From Peribacillus simplex (GTDB lineage: Bacteria; Bacillota; Bacilli; Bacillales; DSM-1321): DNA of 64,000 nt. Below the pieces are notes generated by a model, which had not been told where the DNA came from, did no database searches, and saw only the letters and a list, made by a program, of their open reading frames with translations. The stretch covers positions 1,888,001-1,952,000 of the forward strand of contig NZ_CP126106.1 in assembly GCF_030123325.1 (NCBI RefSeq), in the 5' to 3' direction. Below are positions 17,622 to 27,181 of the stretch, piece by piece. Within the stretch, counting starts at the first letter, position 1. Every line of letters begins with the position of its first letter. Made by a program: the position numbers and the translations under genes.

Positions 17622-18575
17622 GTGTCACAGACAGATAACTATATTTTTGAGTTAAGTAATAAAGTAACCAGAAAATCCGTTTCATACAAAAACAGGTTTG
17701 GAATCAAAATTGCAGCAGATCTTTACACACCAAAGGATTTTGATGAGACAAAGAAACACGCAGGTCTTATTATAGGTGCGCCTTATGGTGGTGTAAAAGA
17801 GCAGGGGTCTGGTATTTATGCTCAAAACATGGCAGAGCGTGGTTTTGTAGCTCTTACATTTGACCCATCGTACAACGGATACAGTAGTGGAGAGCCACGG
17901 CATATTTCTTCTCCAGATCTATTCGTAGAAGATTTCAGTGCAGCCATTGATTATTTAGGTACACGTCCATTTGTAGATAAGAATCAAATTGGTGCAATAG
18001 GTATGTGTGGTAGCGGTGGTTTTGCGATCAGTGCAGCGCAGGTAGATAGGCGCATCAAGGCTATAGCCACTGTCAGTAAGTATGATATATCCCGTGTAGC
18101 AGCCAACGGCTGGAAGGATTCATTTACTGAAGAAGATCGCAACAGTATACTGGAAGCAATTGCCGAGCAACGTTACGTGGATTTTGAGGCAGGCCAGCCA
18201 ACGCTCGCCCAGCGAGGAGCACCTATTGGATTTGATGAAAATACAGACCCTATTGGTCGCGAGTTTGGCGAGTTCTATTCTACGCCTCGTGGGTATCACC
18301 CGAACTCCATTACTCAATTTACCGTAACAAGCAGCATGTCATTTATGAACTTCCCTCTGCTTACACACATCAAATCGATTTCGCCGCGCCCGATTTTGTT
18401 TATCATAGGCGAGCACGCTCACTCACGTTACTTTAGTGAGGATGCTTACGTATTAGCTGAAGAACCAAAAGAGCTGTACATCGTTCCAAATGCAGGACAT
18501 GTTGATTTGTACGACAAGACAGATTTCATTCCTTTCGACATGTTGGAATCATTCTTTTCCGAGAATTTGAAGTAA
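17622..18575 (+). CDS. alpha/beta hydrolase, dienelactone-hydrolase-like, Cys at nucleophile position
   Basis: 317 residues from the GTG at 17622, which follows the ribosome site GAAGAAGAAGG; the in-frame GTG at 17580 has none. The nucleophile elbow reads GMCGSGGF, so the nucleophile is Cys129 rather than Ser, as in dienelactone hydrolases. The likely acid and base are in the C-terminal part (IIGEHAHSRYF, and the His of PNAGHVDLY). The family is broad (YcjY-like); the reaction is unknown. It lies 175 bases after adhA, and a carbonyl-detoxification role (for example on esters or lactones) is only inference from this. Confidence 0.85.
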   Translation: MSQTDNYIFELSNKVTRKSVSYKNRFGIKIAADLYTPKDFDETKKHAGLIIGAPYGGVKEQGSGIYAQNMAERGFVALTFDPSYNGYSSGEPRHISSPDLFVEDFSAAIDYLGTRPFVDKNQIGAIGMCGSGGFAISAAQVDRRIKAIATVSKYDISRVAANGWKDSFTEEDRNSILEAIAEQRYVDFEAGQPTLAQRGAPIGFDENTDPIGREFGEFYSTPRGYHPNSITQFTVTSSMSFMNFPLLTHIKSISPRPILFIIGEHAHSRYFSEDAYVLAEEPKELYIVPNAGHVDLYDKTDFIPFDMLESFFSENLK

Positions 18576-18589
18576 TGAACATAAACTAA

Positions 18590-18634
18590 CGGGGGCATTG
18601 AACCAGAAGGATTATGCCCCTGTTTGGTTTTTCC
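18590..18634 (+). terminator. terminator after the hydrolase
   Basis: GGGGCAT pairs with ATGCCCC around a 15-base loop, followed by TGTTTGGTTTTT. The rest of the gap to 18872 shows nothing recognisable. Confidence 0.6.
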
Positions 18635-18872
18635 TGGCACTAAAATCAGTTTAATATACGTATATTGCTTCTCAAGGTTAAAGAAGAGAACGGATCTTCT
18701 TATTGGAACATTGTAATTGCACAATTTCATACTAGCAAATAGTTCCGGATTTCTTAAGATAAGTAATATTAATGAGCAATAAACGGTTAAATTACTGTTA
18801 TTATTGCAGCTTCCTCATTTAGCAGTATACCCCGTGTCAAACAAAATAGAATGCCAAAGGAGCTGTGTATAT

Positions 18873-20081
18873 ATGGATTTTAAGACTTCTAACAATTCTT
18901 TTAGAACTGCCTTGTTGTTAGCAATATTTTCTGCACTGGGGCCATTTACCGTTGATATGTATCTCTCATCGCTGCCCCAAATGATGAATGATTTTAATAC
19001 AGCGGCATCTTTCATTCAAGCGAGCCTAACTGCCAGTTTGTTAGGGTTAGGTCTGGGGCAGCTCGTTGCAGGTACTTTAAGCGATGTTCATGGCAGGCGT
19101 AAGCCTTTGCTAATTTCGATGCTGCTCTATTTTATTATTTCTATAGTATGTGCATTTTCGCCAAGCATCGGTATATTTATTGTTTTACGCTTCATTCAAG
19201 GATTTGTTGCTTCCGCAGGGCTTGTTATTTCTCGCGCGATTGTTCGTGATCGCTACAGTGGAGTAGAAATGGTCAAATTCATGGCATTGTTGACGATGAT
19301 TAGTAATGTCGCTCCATTGATTTCCCCTACTGCTGGAAGCGCGGTGACTACGTTCACTTCATGGATCGGTGTGTTTATTTTTCTAGGTTTTTTAGGGCTT
19401 TTTTTAACAGGCATATCCATATGGGGAATAAAAGAAAGCTTGCCTGTTGAGCAGCGTGTTCCCAGCAATTTTAGGCAAGTATTAAGAAACTATGGTTCCT
19501 TGCTTCGAGATCGGAGCTTTATGGGGTATGCGCTTGTCAATGGCATATTGTTCTCTGGTGTATTCGCCTATGTTGCCGGCACTCCATTTATTTATCAAAA
19601 TATGTATGGCAAATCGCCTCAACTGTTTTCGGTTCTTTTTGCCTTAAATGGGCTTGGGATTATTCTGGGATCACAGCTTGTCAAACGACTGGCAGGGAGG
19701 ATGGACGAACACCGTATCTTTCGGATTGGACTGCTGTTAGCTTTCATCACTACCACTGTGATCTTGTTTGTCGTGCTAGTTCACGGACCTTTTGCTGCTT
19801 TGTTCATTGCAATCTTCTTATTCGCAGCAGCTATTGGAATGATTGGACCGGTTTCATTTACACTGGCTATGGAATCACAAGGGCATATTGCCGGGAGTGC
19901 GGCCGCCATATTAGGCTCGCTTCAATTTGCGTTAGGGGCTGTTACTTCCCCTTTAGTAGGTATCGCCGGAGAAAATTCCGCCGTACCCTTCGGAATAACT
20001 ATTTTTATGACAAGTATTCTGGCTGTTATCTCCTACGTTATCTTGGTGAGAAGGTCATCAACAGCTTCACAATATATGTAA
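18873..20081 (+). CDS. Bcr/CflA-family multidrug MFS exporter
   Basis: 402 residues from the ATG at 18873, which has AAAGGAG at proper spacing; the upstream in-frame ATG at 18804 lacks a site. Twelve hydrophobic segments. Signatures are FTVDMYLSSLPQM in the first segment and the loop motif GTLSDVHGRRKPLL, both typical for Bcr/CflA drug:H+ antiporters. The export substrate cannot be deduced. The next gene, a GyrI-like protein, is only 43 bases downstream and is probably cotranscribed, a pairing that would fit drug sensing or binding. Confidence 0.9.
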   Translation: MDFKTSNNSFRTALLLAIFSALGPFTVDMYLSSLPQMMNDFNTAASFIQASLTASLLGLGLGQLVAGTLSDVHGRRKPLLISMLLYFIISIVCAFSPSIGIFIVLRFIQGFVASAGLVISRAIVRDRYSGVEMVKFMALLTMISNVAPLISPTAGSAVTTFTSWIGVFIFLGFLGLFLTGISIWGIKESLPVEQRVPSNFRQVLRNYGSLLRDRSFMGYALVNGILFSGVFAYVAGTPFIYQNMYGKSPQLFSVLFALNGLGIILGSQLVKRLAGRMDEHRIFRIGLLLAFITTTVILFVVLVHGPFAALFIAIFLFAAAIGMIGPVSFTLAMESQGHIAGSAAAILGSLQFALGAVTSPLVGIAGENSAVPFGITIFMTSILAVISYVILVRRSSTASQYM

Positions 20082-20124
20082 CTTTCAAACATCATGAAAA
20101 AGTATAAAGAAGGGAACAAAACTA

Positions 20125-20751
20125 ATGAAATACGAATGGAGAAAACAAGAAAAGAATTTATATATTCCAAAACAAAAACCTGAACTAGTAACAATTCCAG
20201 AACAGAAATTTTTTTTGATAAAGGGAAAAGGAAATCCAAATGAGCATGTATTCGCTGAAAAGATAGGTGTTCTTTATTCATTGGCTTATGCGGTCAGAAT
20301 GATGCCGAAGCAAGGATACACTCCAGATGGATATTTTGAATATACTGTATATCCATTAGAAGGAATTTGGGATTTAACAGAAGAGGGAAAGAAATTAGAT
20401 ACATTGAATAAAGATGAATTATTATATACTATCATGATTAGACAACCAGATTTCATAACAAAAGAAATAGTAGAGAGAGCATTTGAAAATGTAGAAAAAA
20501 AGAAACCACATCCATTTCTAAATGATGTAAAGTTCGGTACCTTTCAAGATGGTTTATCAGTCCAAATGCTTCATGTAGGTCCTTATGATGATGAACCTCA
20601 AAGTTTTAAATTAATGAATGAATTCATAAAAAATAATAATCTTGAAAGAACCGCATTACAACATAGAGAAATATATCTTTCAGATTTTAGAAAAGTTGAA
20701 CCTGCAAAATTAAAAACCGTTTTGAGATATAAGGTTAAGCCAATAGAATAG
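20125..20751 (+). CDS. GyrI-like small-molecule-binding domain protein
   Basis: 208 residues. The whole sequence fits the GyrI-like/SOUL-related effector-binding fold, with the family stretches PEQKFFLIKGKGNPN, YTVYPLEGIW and QMLHVGPYDDEPQ, and the end HREIYLSDFRKVEPAKLKT. There is no DNA-binding domain. Members bind or hydrolyse hydrophobic small molecules. It follows a drug exporter in the same direction with AAGGGAACAAAACTA before the ATG, so a joint resistance role is plausible but unproven. Confidence 0.85.
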   Translation: MKYEWRKQEKNLYIPKQKPELVTIPEQKFFLIKGKGNPNEHVFAEKIGVLYSLAYAVRMMPKQGYTPDGYFEYTVYPLEGIWDLTEEGKKLDTLNKDELLYTIMIRQPDFITKEIVERAFENVEKKKPHPFLNDVKFGTFQDGLSVQMLHVGPYDDEPQSFKLMNEFIKNNNLERTALQHREIYLSDFRKVEPAKLKTVLRYKVKPIE

Positions 20752-21074
20752 CATAATCTCTTAGCTCCTAACATGAATTCATTATTTAATGTAGGAAAGA
20801 TGTTAAGTAGTGTACTTAAAGTTACAGGCATCAATAGGGTGTAAGAGACCATAAAAAATGAAGTGAACCTATAAAGTTTTCCATAATCGGCTGTGATTGT
20901 GTTCGGGTGCTATGATAATATGGCTCATAGTTAAATGAGGGTGTAAAAGAGGAACTAAACAGCCCACCATTATTATATATTTTACCTTTTGAAATACATC
21001 TATTACTTGGGGTGCTTTTCTTTGCAGGGAATTTGTCCCTTTTGTCAAATTAGTTAAACAAAGGGGATGAAAAA

Positions 21075-21290
21075 ATGAATGATGATTATGAGAAAATCGG
21101 TATTTTATTATCCAATATGACAAACGAAGTAGTGTCGAGTAGAGTAAGGGTTAGAGCTATAGTAGAATTACTGGGTGAAAAAGGACTAATAACCCGCGAA
21201 GAATACGAAGATAGGTTTAAAAAGGTTTTTGAACGAGATGCAATTTCGTATAGAAATGATCTATTGAAAGAAGTCAAAATTGATGAATAA
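21075..21290 (+). CDS. small hypothetical protein, 71 residues
   Basis: Mostly charged helices (SSRVRVRAIVELLGEKGLIT, then REEYEDRFKKVFERD). The ribosome site AAAGGGGATG is in place and a terminator follows directly. I do not recognise a characterised family; similar short helical proteins occur in Bacillus accessory regions. No signal peptide or membrane segment. The 320 bases before it contain no gene, only short inverted repeats such as GGGAATTTGTCCC. Confidence 0.65.
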   Translation: MNDDYEKIGILLSNMTNEVVSSRVRVRAIVELLGEKGLITREEYEDRFKKVFERDAISYRNDLLKEVKIDE

Positions 21291-21297
21291 AAGGAGA

Positions 21298-21327
21298 AGG
21301 CATCCACTAATTTGGGTGCTTTTTTTA
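21298..21327 (+). terminator. terminator after the 71-residue gene
   Basis: GGCATCC pairs loosely with GGGTGC around ACTAATTT, followed by seven T. Confidence 0.65.
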
Positions 21328-21550
21328 TTGCGGAGAACGATGAACCATGAAGCATGATGAAAAAAAGAAACCGGTTAAGAAGCCAGTGAAGCCAAGAAGT
21401 GGAGATCTGGAAGACCAATGAATATGAATGCTTTTACAAATAAGTATTTTACAATATGAAATTTAAGCTAGAAGATTCCTAATGTGCAAAAAGGAAAAGA
21501 GCGTTAATCCTTATGTGATCAACACTCCCGTTAGTGCAGTACCATTCATG

Positions 21551-21935
21551 TTATTTTTTTAGATTTGATTTCATTATTAATGAAATCTGTTGCTCATTCG
21601 CATTTGAAATTTGTTCCAGTTGATTAACAATTAACTTTTGTTTTTGCAATGGATGATTTTGGCTTTAACTTAGCTTTCCCTTCTATTTTGTTGATTTTTA
21701 TTTTGCATCCTTGGACTACTTTGTTCATTCCAGCGAGAAACTCAGCATCTACATCTTGCAAACCGCTGTCAGGAGCTTCGTACTTCGATACCAAATCATG
21801 TAGGACGCTTATTAACTCATGTTCATCCTCTTGCAGTTCGCCTTTCTTTCTCCGTAAAAATGAACGGTCACTTAATTCCATGTTGGTGCTGCTTTATCCG
21901 TGTCATACCAAGATGGAGAGATATAACAATGCAGG
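21551..21935 (-). pseudogene. decayed PaiB-like FMN-binding regulator
   Basis: On the minus strand the frame near 21925 reads YISPSWYDTDKAAPTWN, then a TAA, then VTVHFYGE; intact PaiB proteins have SSSWYGHENVPTWNYQAVHVYG here. The continuation ELISVLHDLVSKYE and KIKINKIEGKAKL also matches the family. A frameshift follows, with QKLIVNQLEQISNANEQQIS to the end in another frame. The N-terminal third is gone. This is therefore a broken FMN-binding negative transcriptional regulator with a nonsense codon and a frameshift. Confidence 0.75.
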
Positions 21936-21985
21936 CTATGAAATCTATACAATTTTTAGTCTTCTATAAGCTAACTTTCATTCAG

Positions 21986-22888
21986 TTACCTTTTCTCTGT
22001 TACAGCTCCGTTTTTTGATACGGGAGCATTCTTGCCTAATATAACAGAAAAGACAACAATCACTGCTATTACAAGAGTGAAAATTGTGATGGATTCATCT
22101 AGAAATACAGTTGCAAATAGAATCATCAAAAATGGTTGTAAATATTGAACCTGACTAACTCTTGCTATCCCGCCCAAAGCCATTCCGCTATACCAAGCAA
22201 CATATGCTAGAAATTGACTAACCACTGCGAGATAAATAAAACTAATCCAAGCATGTATTGGGGCATGAAGCATTTCAGTTGTCAGATTCAGCCCAACTGG
22301 AATAATGAAAAATGGAGCACCGATCATAATTGCCCATGCAATCACTTGCCAGCTACCTAATTCTTTCGCTAATTCTCCCCCTTCTGCGTAACTAAGTCCC
22401 AGAATGATCACTGCTGCCAGTAAGGCTAAATCGGCCAATTGCAATTGGCCGAATCCAAGATGAAGTGCATACATAATTACCGCTAAAGAGCTGATCATAC
22501 TTGAAATCCAGAATTTGAGAGATGGGATTTCACCTGCCCTAAATATAGCAAATCCGGCTGTCGCTAACGGTAACAGAGCCAATTCCACAGCTCCATGAGA
22601 AACAGGCAAGGATTCCATTGCCCAAGAAGTGAGGAGAGGAAATCCTAAAACTGCACCAAAGGCAACAATGAGTAAACGTTTGAATTGTCGAAGAGTAGGT
22701 GGTTTTTCCTTTCGAACAATCAGTACAACGGCTACTAAAATAGCTGCTACGACTGTTCTTCCTAAACCAACGATCGTCGTCCCAAAATATTCTACTGCAA
22801 TACTTGTAGAAGGGAGTGTTAAGCTAAAACAAATGACCCCCACTAATCCCAATAATAATCCGAATTTTTCTCTTGTTTCTCCCTGCAT
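21986..22888 (-). CDS. EamA/DMT-family transporter
   Basis: 300 residues with ten hydrophobic segments in two repeated halves, the drug/metabolite transporter layout. The second half has SQFLAYVAWYSGMALGGIAR, typical for EamA proteins. Substrate unknown; relatives export amino acids or cysteine-related metabolites. It is divergent from a MocR-type regulator 159 bases away, a very common arrangement in which the regulator controls the transporter gene. Confidence 0.9.
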   Translation of the reverse strand: MQGETREKFGLLLGLVGVICFSLTLPSTSIAVEYFGTTIVGLGRTVVAAILVAVVLIVRKEKPPTLRQFKRLLIVAFGAVLGFPLLTSWAMESLPVSHGAVELALLPLATAGFAIFRAGEIPSLKFWISSMISSLAVIMYALHLGFGQLQLADLALLAAVIILGLSYAEGGELAKELGSWQVIAWAIMIGAPFFIIPVGLNLTTEMLHAPIHAWISFIYLAVVSQFLAYVAWYSGMALGGIARVSQVQYLQPFLMILFATVFLDESITIFTLVIAVIVVFSVILGKNAPVSKNGAVTEKR

Positions 22889-23047
22889 CTTTTCTGACCC
22901 CCATTTATACTTTGTACCACACCTGTACCGTTTTTTTACTTATCTTAAAAACAGTTTTGATATAATTAACATACTATGAGTACATTCAATAAAAATAAAC
23001 CATTTTTTTACCTATCTGTCCTGGTACAGTTGGAGGGGGATCATTAA

Positions 23048-24424
23048 ATGAATTCAAAATATATAAAGATCATGGAAGACATTAAGCTTCGACTAGAAGA
23101 TGGTTCGCTAATTTCAGGCAGTAAACTGCCTTCTGTTCGTCAGTTATCTGAGTATTTTTCATGTAGCAAAAATACGGTCATTAAAGCATATGTAGAACTT
23201 GAAAAAGAGCATTTAATTTATTCTGTTCCTAAAAGCGGCTACTATGTTGTGAATGAATACCAAAAAGCGACGGAAGAAAATGAGGTGATTGATTTTTTGT
23301 CTGCCGGTCCAGATAAAAATGTTATGCCCTATGTGGAATTTCAACATTGTATGAATCAAGCAATTGACCATTATAAAGAAGAGCTTTTTACATACTCTGA
23401 TCAACAAGGACTTTACTCACTAAGAGTACAGTTGGTGAAATATTTGCAAAATTTACAGGTTTTCACTAAACCAGAAAGGTTAGTCGTTGTATCTGGCTCG
23501 CAGCAAGCCCTTAATTTATTAGTGTCCATGCCATTTCCAAATGGAAAAAACAATATTCTAATTGAACAGCCCACTTATTTCGGATTCATTGAGTCGATCA
23601 ATCTGCATCAAACTACTACTTTTGGAATTGAATTATCAATGGAAGGGATTGATCTTGATCGTCTGGAATACATTTTTCGAAATAATGATATAAAATTTTT
23701 CTATATTATCCCGAGATTTCACAATCCACTTGGACATTGTTATACGAATAATGAAAAGAAAAAAATCGTTGAGTTAGCTGAAAAATACGATGTATATATT
23801 GTGGAGGATGATATATTAGGAGACCTTGATCCAAATCCAAAATCAGATCCTTTATTTTCTTTTGATCCCTCTGGGAGAGTGATCTATATTAAAAGCCTTT
23901 CAAAAATTTTTCTCCCAGGGTTAAGGGTTGGTACTGTCGTTCTTCCTGCTTTAATGATTAACAATTTCATACGATATAAATTCAGTTCGGATTTTACTAG
24001 TTCAGCACTTTCTCAAGGCGCGCTAGAAATCTATTTAAAAAGCGGTATGTTTAATAGCCATCTGAAAAAAGTTAAAGAGGTATATAGGACTAAAATGCAA
24101 ATTCTTCAAGAAGCATGTCAATTATTGCTGCCGGCCAATACTTCTTTTTCAAAACCGACTTCCGGATTCTATCTATCCATCAGTTTGCCCGAAAATGTGA
24201 AAGCAAAACAGGTGGTCCATATGTTAAATGAGCAGCGTATATATGTTGATGATGCCTCAAGGATGTTTTTAGCAGAATATAAAAAGGAAAATCTCGTTCG
24301 ATTATGCATCTCACAAGTGAACGAGAGTCAAATTAAACTAGGGGTAGAGCGATTGGCTCAGTGTATTGCTTTACTTGACAGTAGAAAAAAACATAATACG
24401 CCAAATAACTTTTTACTCATATAG
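23048..24424 (+). CDS. MocR-type regulator (GntR HTH fused to aminotransferase fold)
   Basis: 458 residues. Residues 1-70 are a GntR winged helix (ISGSKLPSVRQLSEYFSCSK, NTVIKAYVELE). The rest is a class I aminotransferase-like domain with the PLP lysine Lys286 in SLSKIFLPGLRVG and the conserved PRFHNPLG motif. PLP-binding regulators of this kind (PdxR, GabR) sense PLP or amino acids. It is divergently transcribed from the EamA transporter, its likely target. The promoter region between them is AT-rich, and both operators must lie in those 159 bases. Confidence 0.9.
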   Translation: MNSKYIKIMEDIKLRLEDGSLISGSKLPSVRQLSEYFSCSKNTVIKAYVELEKEHLIYSVPKSGYYVVNEYQKATEENEVIDFLSAGPDKNVMPYVEFQHCMNQAIDHYKEELFTYSDQQGLYSLRVQLVKYLQNLQVFTKPERLVVVSGSQQALNLLVSMPFPNGKNNILIEQPTYFGFIESINLHQTTTFGIELSMEGIDLDRLEYIFRNNDIKFFYIIPRFHNPLGHCYTNNEKKKIVELAEKYDVYIVEDDILGDLDPNPKSDPLFSFDPSGRVIYIKSLSKIFLPGLRVGTVVLPALMINNFIRYKFSSDFTSSALSQGALEIYLKSGMFNSHLKKVKEVYRTKMQILQEACQLLLPANTSFSKPTSGFYLSISLPENVKAKQVVHMLNEQRIYVDDASRMFLAEYKKENLVRLCISQVNESQIKLGVERLAQCIALLDSRKKHNTPNNFLLI

Positions 24425-24658
24425 TATTGGTGAGTTTTCCCTTAGAAATTTAGCACTGTTCTTTTTGAGTTCATAATGATAATGAACCTTTATGTGCTCC
24501 CATTTCATATAAGGCAAGATGAAGGGGTAAAGCCTGTAGAATGATTGAAATATTCAGTATGTTTTCTATGAAGTTACTCTAATGATCCTGCAATAATATA
24601 CTATATACCAATTGATTTTAAGATGTAATATATGGGTTACTTGAAAGGAGTTTTCCTC

Positions 24659-25234
24659 ATGAATATTACATCTTTTTTAATTTACTGTTTTATTGTAACT
24701 TTTACACCAGGGCCTACTAATATCGTGATATTATCCACAGTGCATAATATGGGGACAAAGAAGGCGATGGAATATACGTATGGAGCAACTATTGCTTTTG
24801 GATTATTACTTGTTATTTCCGCAATGCTAAATACTATGCTAGTAACGATAATACCCAAAATTTTGATCGTTATGCAGATAATCGGAAGCTTTTATATGTT
24901 CTACCTCGCTTATCAAATTTACAAAATGGATACATCAAAACCAACTGTAAACCAAACTGCCACTTTTATATCAGGCTTCCTTATGCAGTTTTTAAATCCT
25001 AAGGTGGTTCTATTTACAATGACTGTAATTCCCAGCTTCATTATGCCACACTATACCGCAATGCCTGCAGTGACAATAAGTGTTGTTTCTATAACCATAG
25101 TTGGATTTTTAGCATTTATTACATGGGTTCTTTTCGGTACGTTCTTCAAGGAATTTTTACAGAAGCATGAAAAGTTTGTTAATGCCGTGATGGCATTATC
25201 TTTAGCTTATTCTGCTATAATGATTTGGTTATAG
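24659..25234 (+). CDS. LysE/RhtB-family amino acid exporter
   Basis: 191 residues from the ATG at 24659, with AAAGGAG before it (the ATG at 24632 has no site). Six hydrophobic segments. The N-terminal TPGPTNIVILS and the motif FLMQFLNPKVVLFTM are family signatures. Export of an amino acid or related compound is expected; which one is unknown. The AraC gene starts 16 bases after its stop, so the two form an operon, and the regulator probably controls the exporter. Confidence 0.9.
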   Translation: MNITSFLIYCFIVTFTPGPTNIVILSTVHNMGTKKAMEYTYGATIAFGLLLVISAMLNTMLVTIIPKILIVMQIIGSFYMFYLAYQIYKMDTSKPTVNQTATFISGFLMQFLNPKVVLFTMTVIPSFIMPHYTAMPAVTISVVSITIVGFLAFITWVLFGTFFKEFLQKHEKFVNAVMALSLAYSAIMIWL

Positions 25235-25250
25235 ATAAGGGGTGAATGGA

Positions 25251-26027
25251 TTGGACAAATTTATCTATAAAAAATCTGCAGGTATTACGGCGTTGTCAGC
25301 CAGTATTACTGATTTTACGTATAAAAAGCACTCTCACAAGGAATATGCGATAGGTGTAACATTGCGTGGTATTCAACATTATAACTTGGATGGAAGTTTA
25401 CAATTGTCATATCAAAATGGTGTTATGCTTTTTAATCCAGAACAGGCACATGACGGAATGGCACATGATAAGGCAGGTCTAGATTATGTTATGCTATATA
25501 TTGAGCCACAATTGCTTTTAGAGGTTATTGAGAAAAAGGATTTAGTTCGATTTTCAACTCCCATTGTATATGATTATAGAATTGAAAAAAGAATATTAAA
25601 TCTTTCTAATGCTATTTTAAGTGAAAAAGATGAGGCTTTGTGCAGTGAATTACTCTTATCCCTCGCAGATAGCCTTATTCAAACTAATCTTTCTACAGAC
25701 TTTAAGAAAGATAACGCTTCAATTAGAAAAGCAAAGGATATGTTTCATACCAATTTAGACAATGTACTTAAACTTGACGAGATATGTAAAGAGCTTAATT
25801 TATCTAAATTCCAGTTTATCAGATTATTCAAGGCGCATACTGGAATTTCACCATACCAATACTTTCTTAACTGCAAGATAGAACGTGCAAAGCAGCTAAT
25901 AGAAAAAAACGGAGATATTTATTCAGCAGTTGCTGATTGTGGTTTTGTTGATTTACCCCATTTAAATAAACATTTTAAAAGCGTATATGGAATAACGGCA
26001 TTTGAATATATGTCACATTTAAAATGA
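25251..26027 (+). CDS. AraC-family regulator with cupin-like sensor domain
   Basis: 258 residues from the TTG at 25251; the GTG at 25242 lies within the ribosome site AAGGGGTGA. The N-terminal AraC-binding domain carries HSHKEYAIGVTLRG and FNPEQAHDG. The C-terminal double helix-turn-helix shows LSKFQFIRLFKAHTGISPYQ and the usual final helix. Such proteins next to LysE exporters commonly control them in response to the exported amino acid. The tight spacing to lysE supports that. Confidence 0.88.
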   Translation: MDKFIYKKSAGITALSASITDFTYKKHSHKEYAIGVTLRGIQHYNLDGSLQLSYQNGVMLFNPEQAHDGMAHDKAGLDYVMLYIEPQLLLEVIEKKDLVRFSTPIVYDYRIEKRILNLSNAILSEKDEALCSELLLSLADSLIQTNLSTDFKKDNASIRKAKDMFHTNLDNVLKLDEICKELNLSKFQFIRLFKAHTGISPYQYFLNCKIERAKQLIEKNGDIYSAVADCGFVDLPHLNKHFKSVYGITAFEYMSHLK

Positions 26028-26204
26028 GGAGGGGTAAATTCAGACTAATTAACAAGGTACCAAAAATTACAGCATTTTAAATTAATGATTCCACACTAGA
26101 CGTTACCACGGCTATCTAAACTGAAAAACTTCAAGAAATATAATGACGGAAATCGTGTATGTCTACACGATTAAATTTGGATAAAAATAAAAGGGGGAAT
26201 AAAG

Positions 26205-26582
26205 TTGTCTTTAAACGTAGGGGATGTTATTACATTTGAACGGACATTCACTAAAGAGGATGTTGAATTGTTCACAAAAGTATCATGGGATGAGGGGAAT
26301 CACCATATTACTCCCGATGAACAGGGGAGACTTGTTATTCAAGGGTTGTTGACTGCTTGTTTACCAACAAAAGTTGGTGGAGAAAACAATGTACTGGCTC
26401 GTACCATGAATTTTGAGTTTATTAAACCAGTTTTTACAGGAGATACAATAATATGTGAAGTAACGATCGAAAAATTTGAAAAGAAAGATAATGGTAGAAT
26501 ATCTATTTTGGCAACTTTCCTATGCACAAACCAGAATGAGGAACAAGTATTAAGAGGAAGCTTTGCGGGAGTCATATTATAA
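26205..26582 (+). CDS. MaoC-like hotdog dehydratase family protein
   Basis: 125 residues, one hotdog domain. The N-terminus VGDVITFERTFTKEDVELFT is the standard MaoC start. The usual D-x(4)-H catalytic pair of hydratases is not clear: the region reads WDEGNHHITPDEQG, where the His residues are displaced, so enzymatic activity is uncertain. The TTG start follows AAAGGGGGAATAAAG. Probable role: acyl-CoA hydration or an unrelated hotdog function. It is a single gene with no obvious partners. Confidence 0.75.
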   Translation: MSLNVGDVITFERTFTKEDVELFTKVSWDEGNHHITPDEQGRLVIQGLLTACLPTKVGGENNVLARTMNFEFIKPVFTGDTIICEVTIEKFEKKDNGRISILATFLCTNQNEEQVLRGSFAGVIL

Positions 26583-27181
26583 CCGTGTATACTTAGCTGC
26601 TTAATTTTATTCTGATTATTGTTTTTGAACTGATTCTATAGCGCCTACCCCGAAGGTAGCAGCATGGGTGACTGAGACGCAAAACTACACAGGGGACAAA
26701 TGGGGGGCGACTGTCATTATCGGTGTGCAAATTCGCTAGATATAACAGTGAACATAAGTGTAAATCCAAATGATGATATAGTTACAGTATTTTGATTATT
26801 CAGATAATTGGTTATTTAAGGAGGAATAGCGATTATTAGGTTGTTATCTTTGCTTTCAATGAGTTTTAGTAATTTTAAAGCATCCTGTCGAGGATGTTTT
26901 TTTATTGGAATAAATACACAATGATAAAAACTTTGATGTTAATTCCTGTAGATTGACAATAAAGTTGCTACATTTACAATAAAGTCATTTAATTTTAAAT
27001 AAAGCTGTTTAAAAATTAGCTTGTTTATAAGGAGGGGTTCTGATATGATTGTTTGATAAATTTTTTAAGGGGTTTAGAGAGGGTGAGTCAATTGACTAAA
27101 AACCTTAGACAATTGAAAAATGTTTCGGTGTTCCAAACGCTTCTAACTTAGAAAAATAATTTAGAAGCGAGGAATAGCTAT
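26583..27181. other. 600-base intergenic region with terminator and eroded short frames
   Basis: It contains a hairpin CATCCTGTCGAGGATG followed by seven T (26881-26903), a direct repeat ACAATAAAGT at about 26956 and 26975, and a broken short frame with two stops at about 27048-27155 (FDKFFKGFREGESID, then CFGVPNASNLEK). A second short frame, VTETQNYTGDKWGATVIIG, lies at about 26666-26740. None supports a current gene. Confidence 0.5.

Noticed and set aside
26655..26740. Short frame VTETQNYTGDKWGATVIIG as a phage gene end
   Set aside because: I could not tie it to a specific family, and it has no start signal; left in the intergenic entry only.
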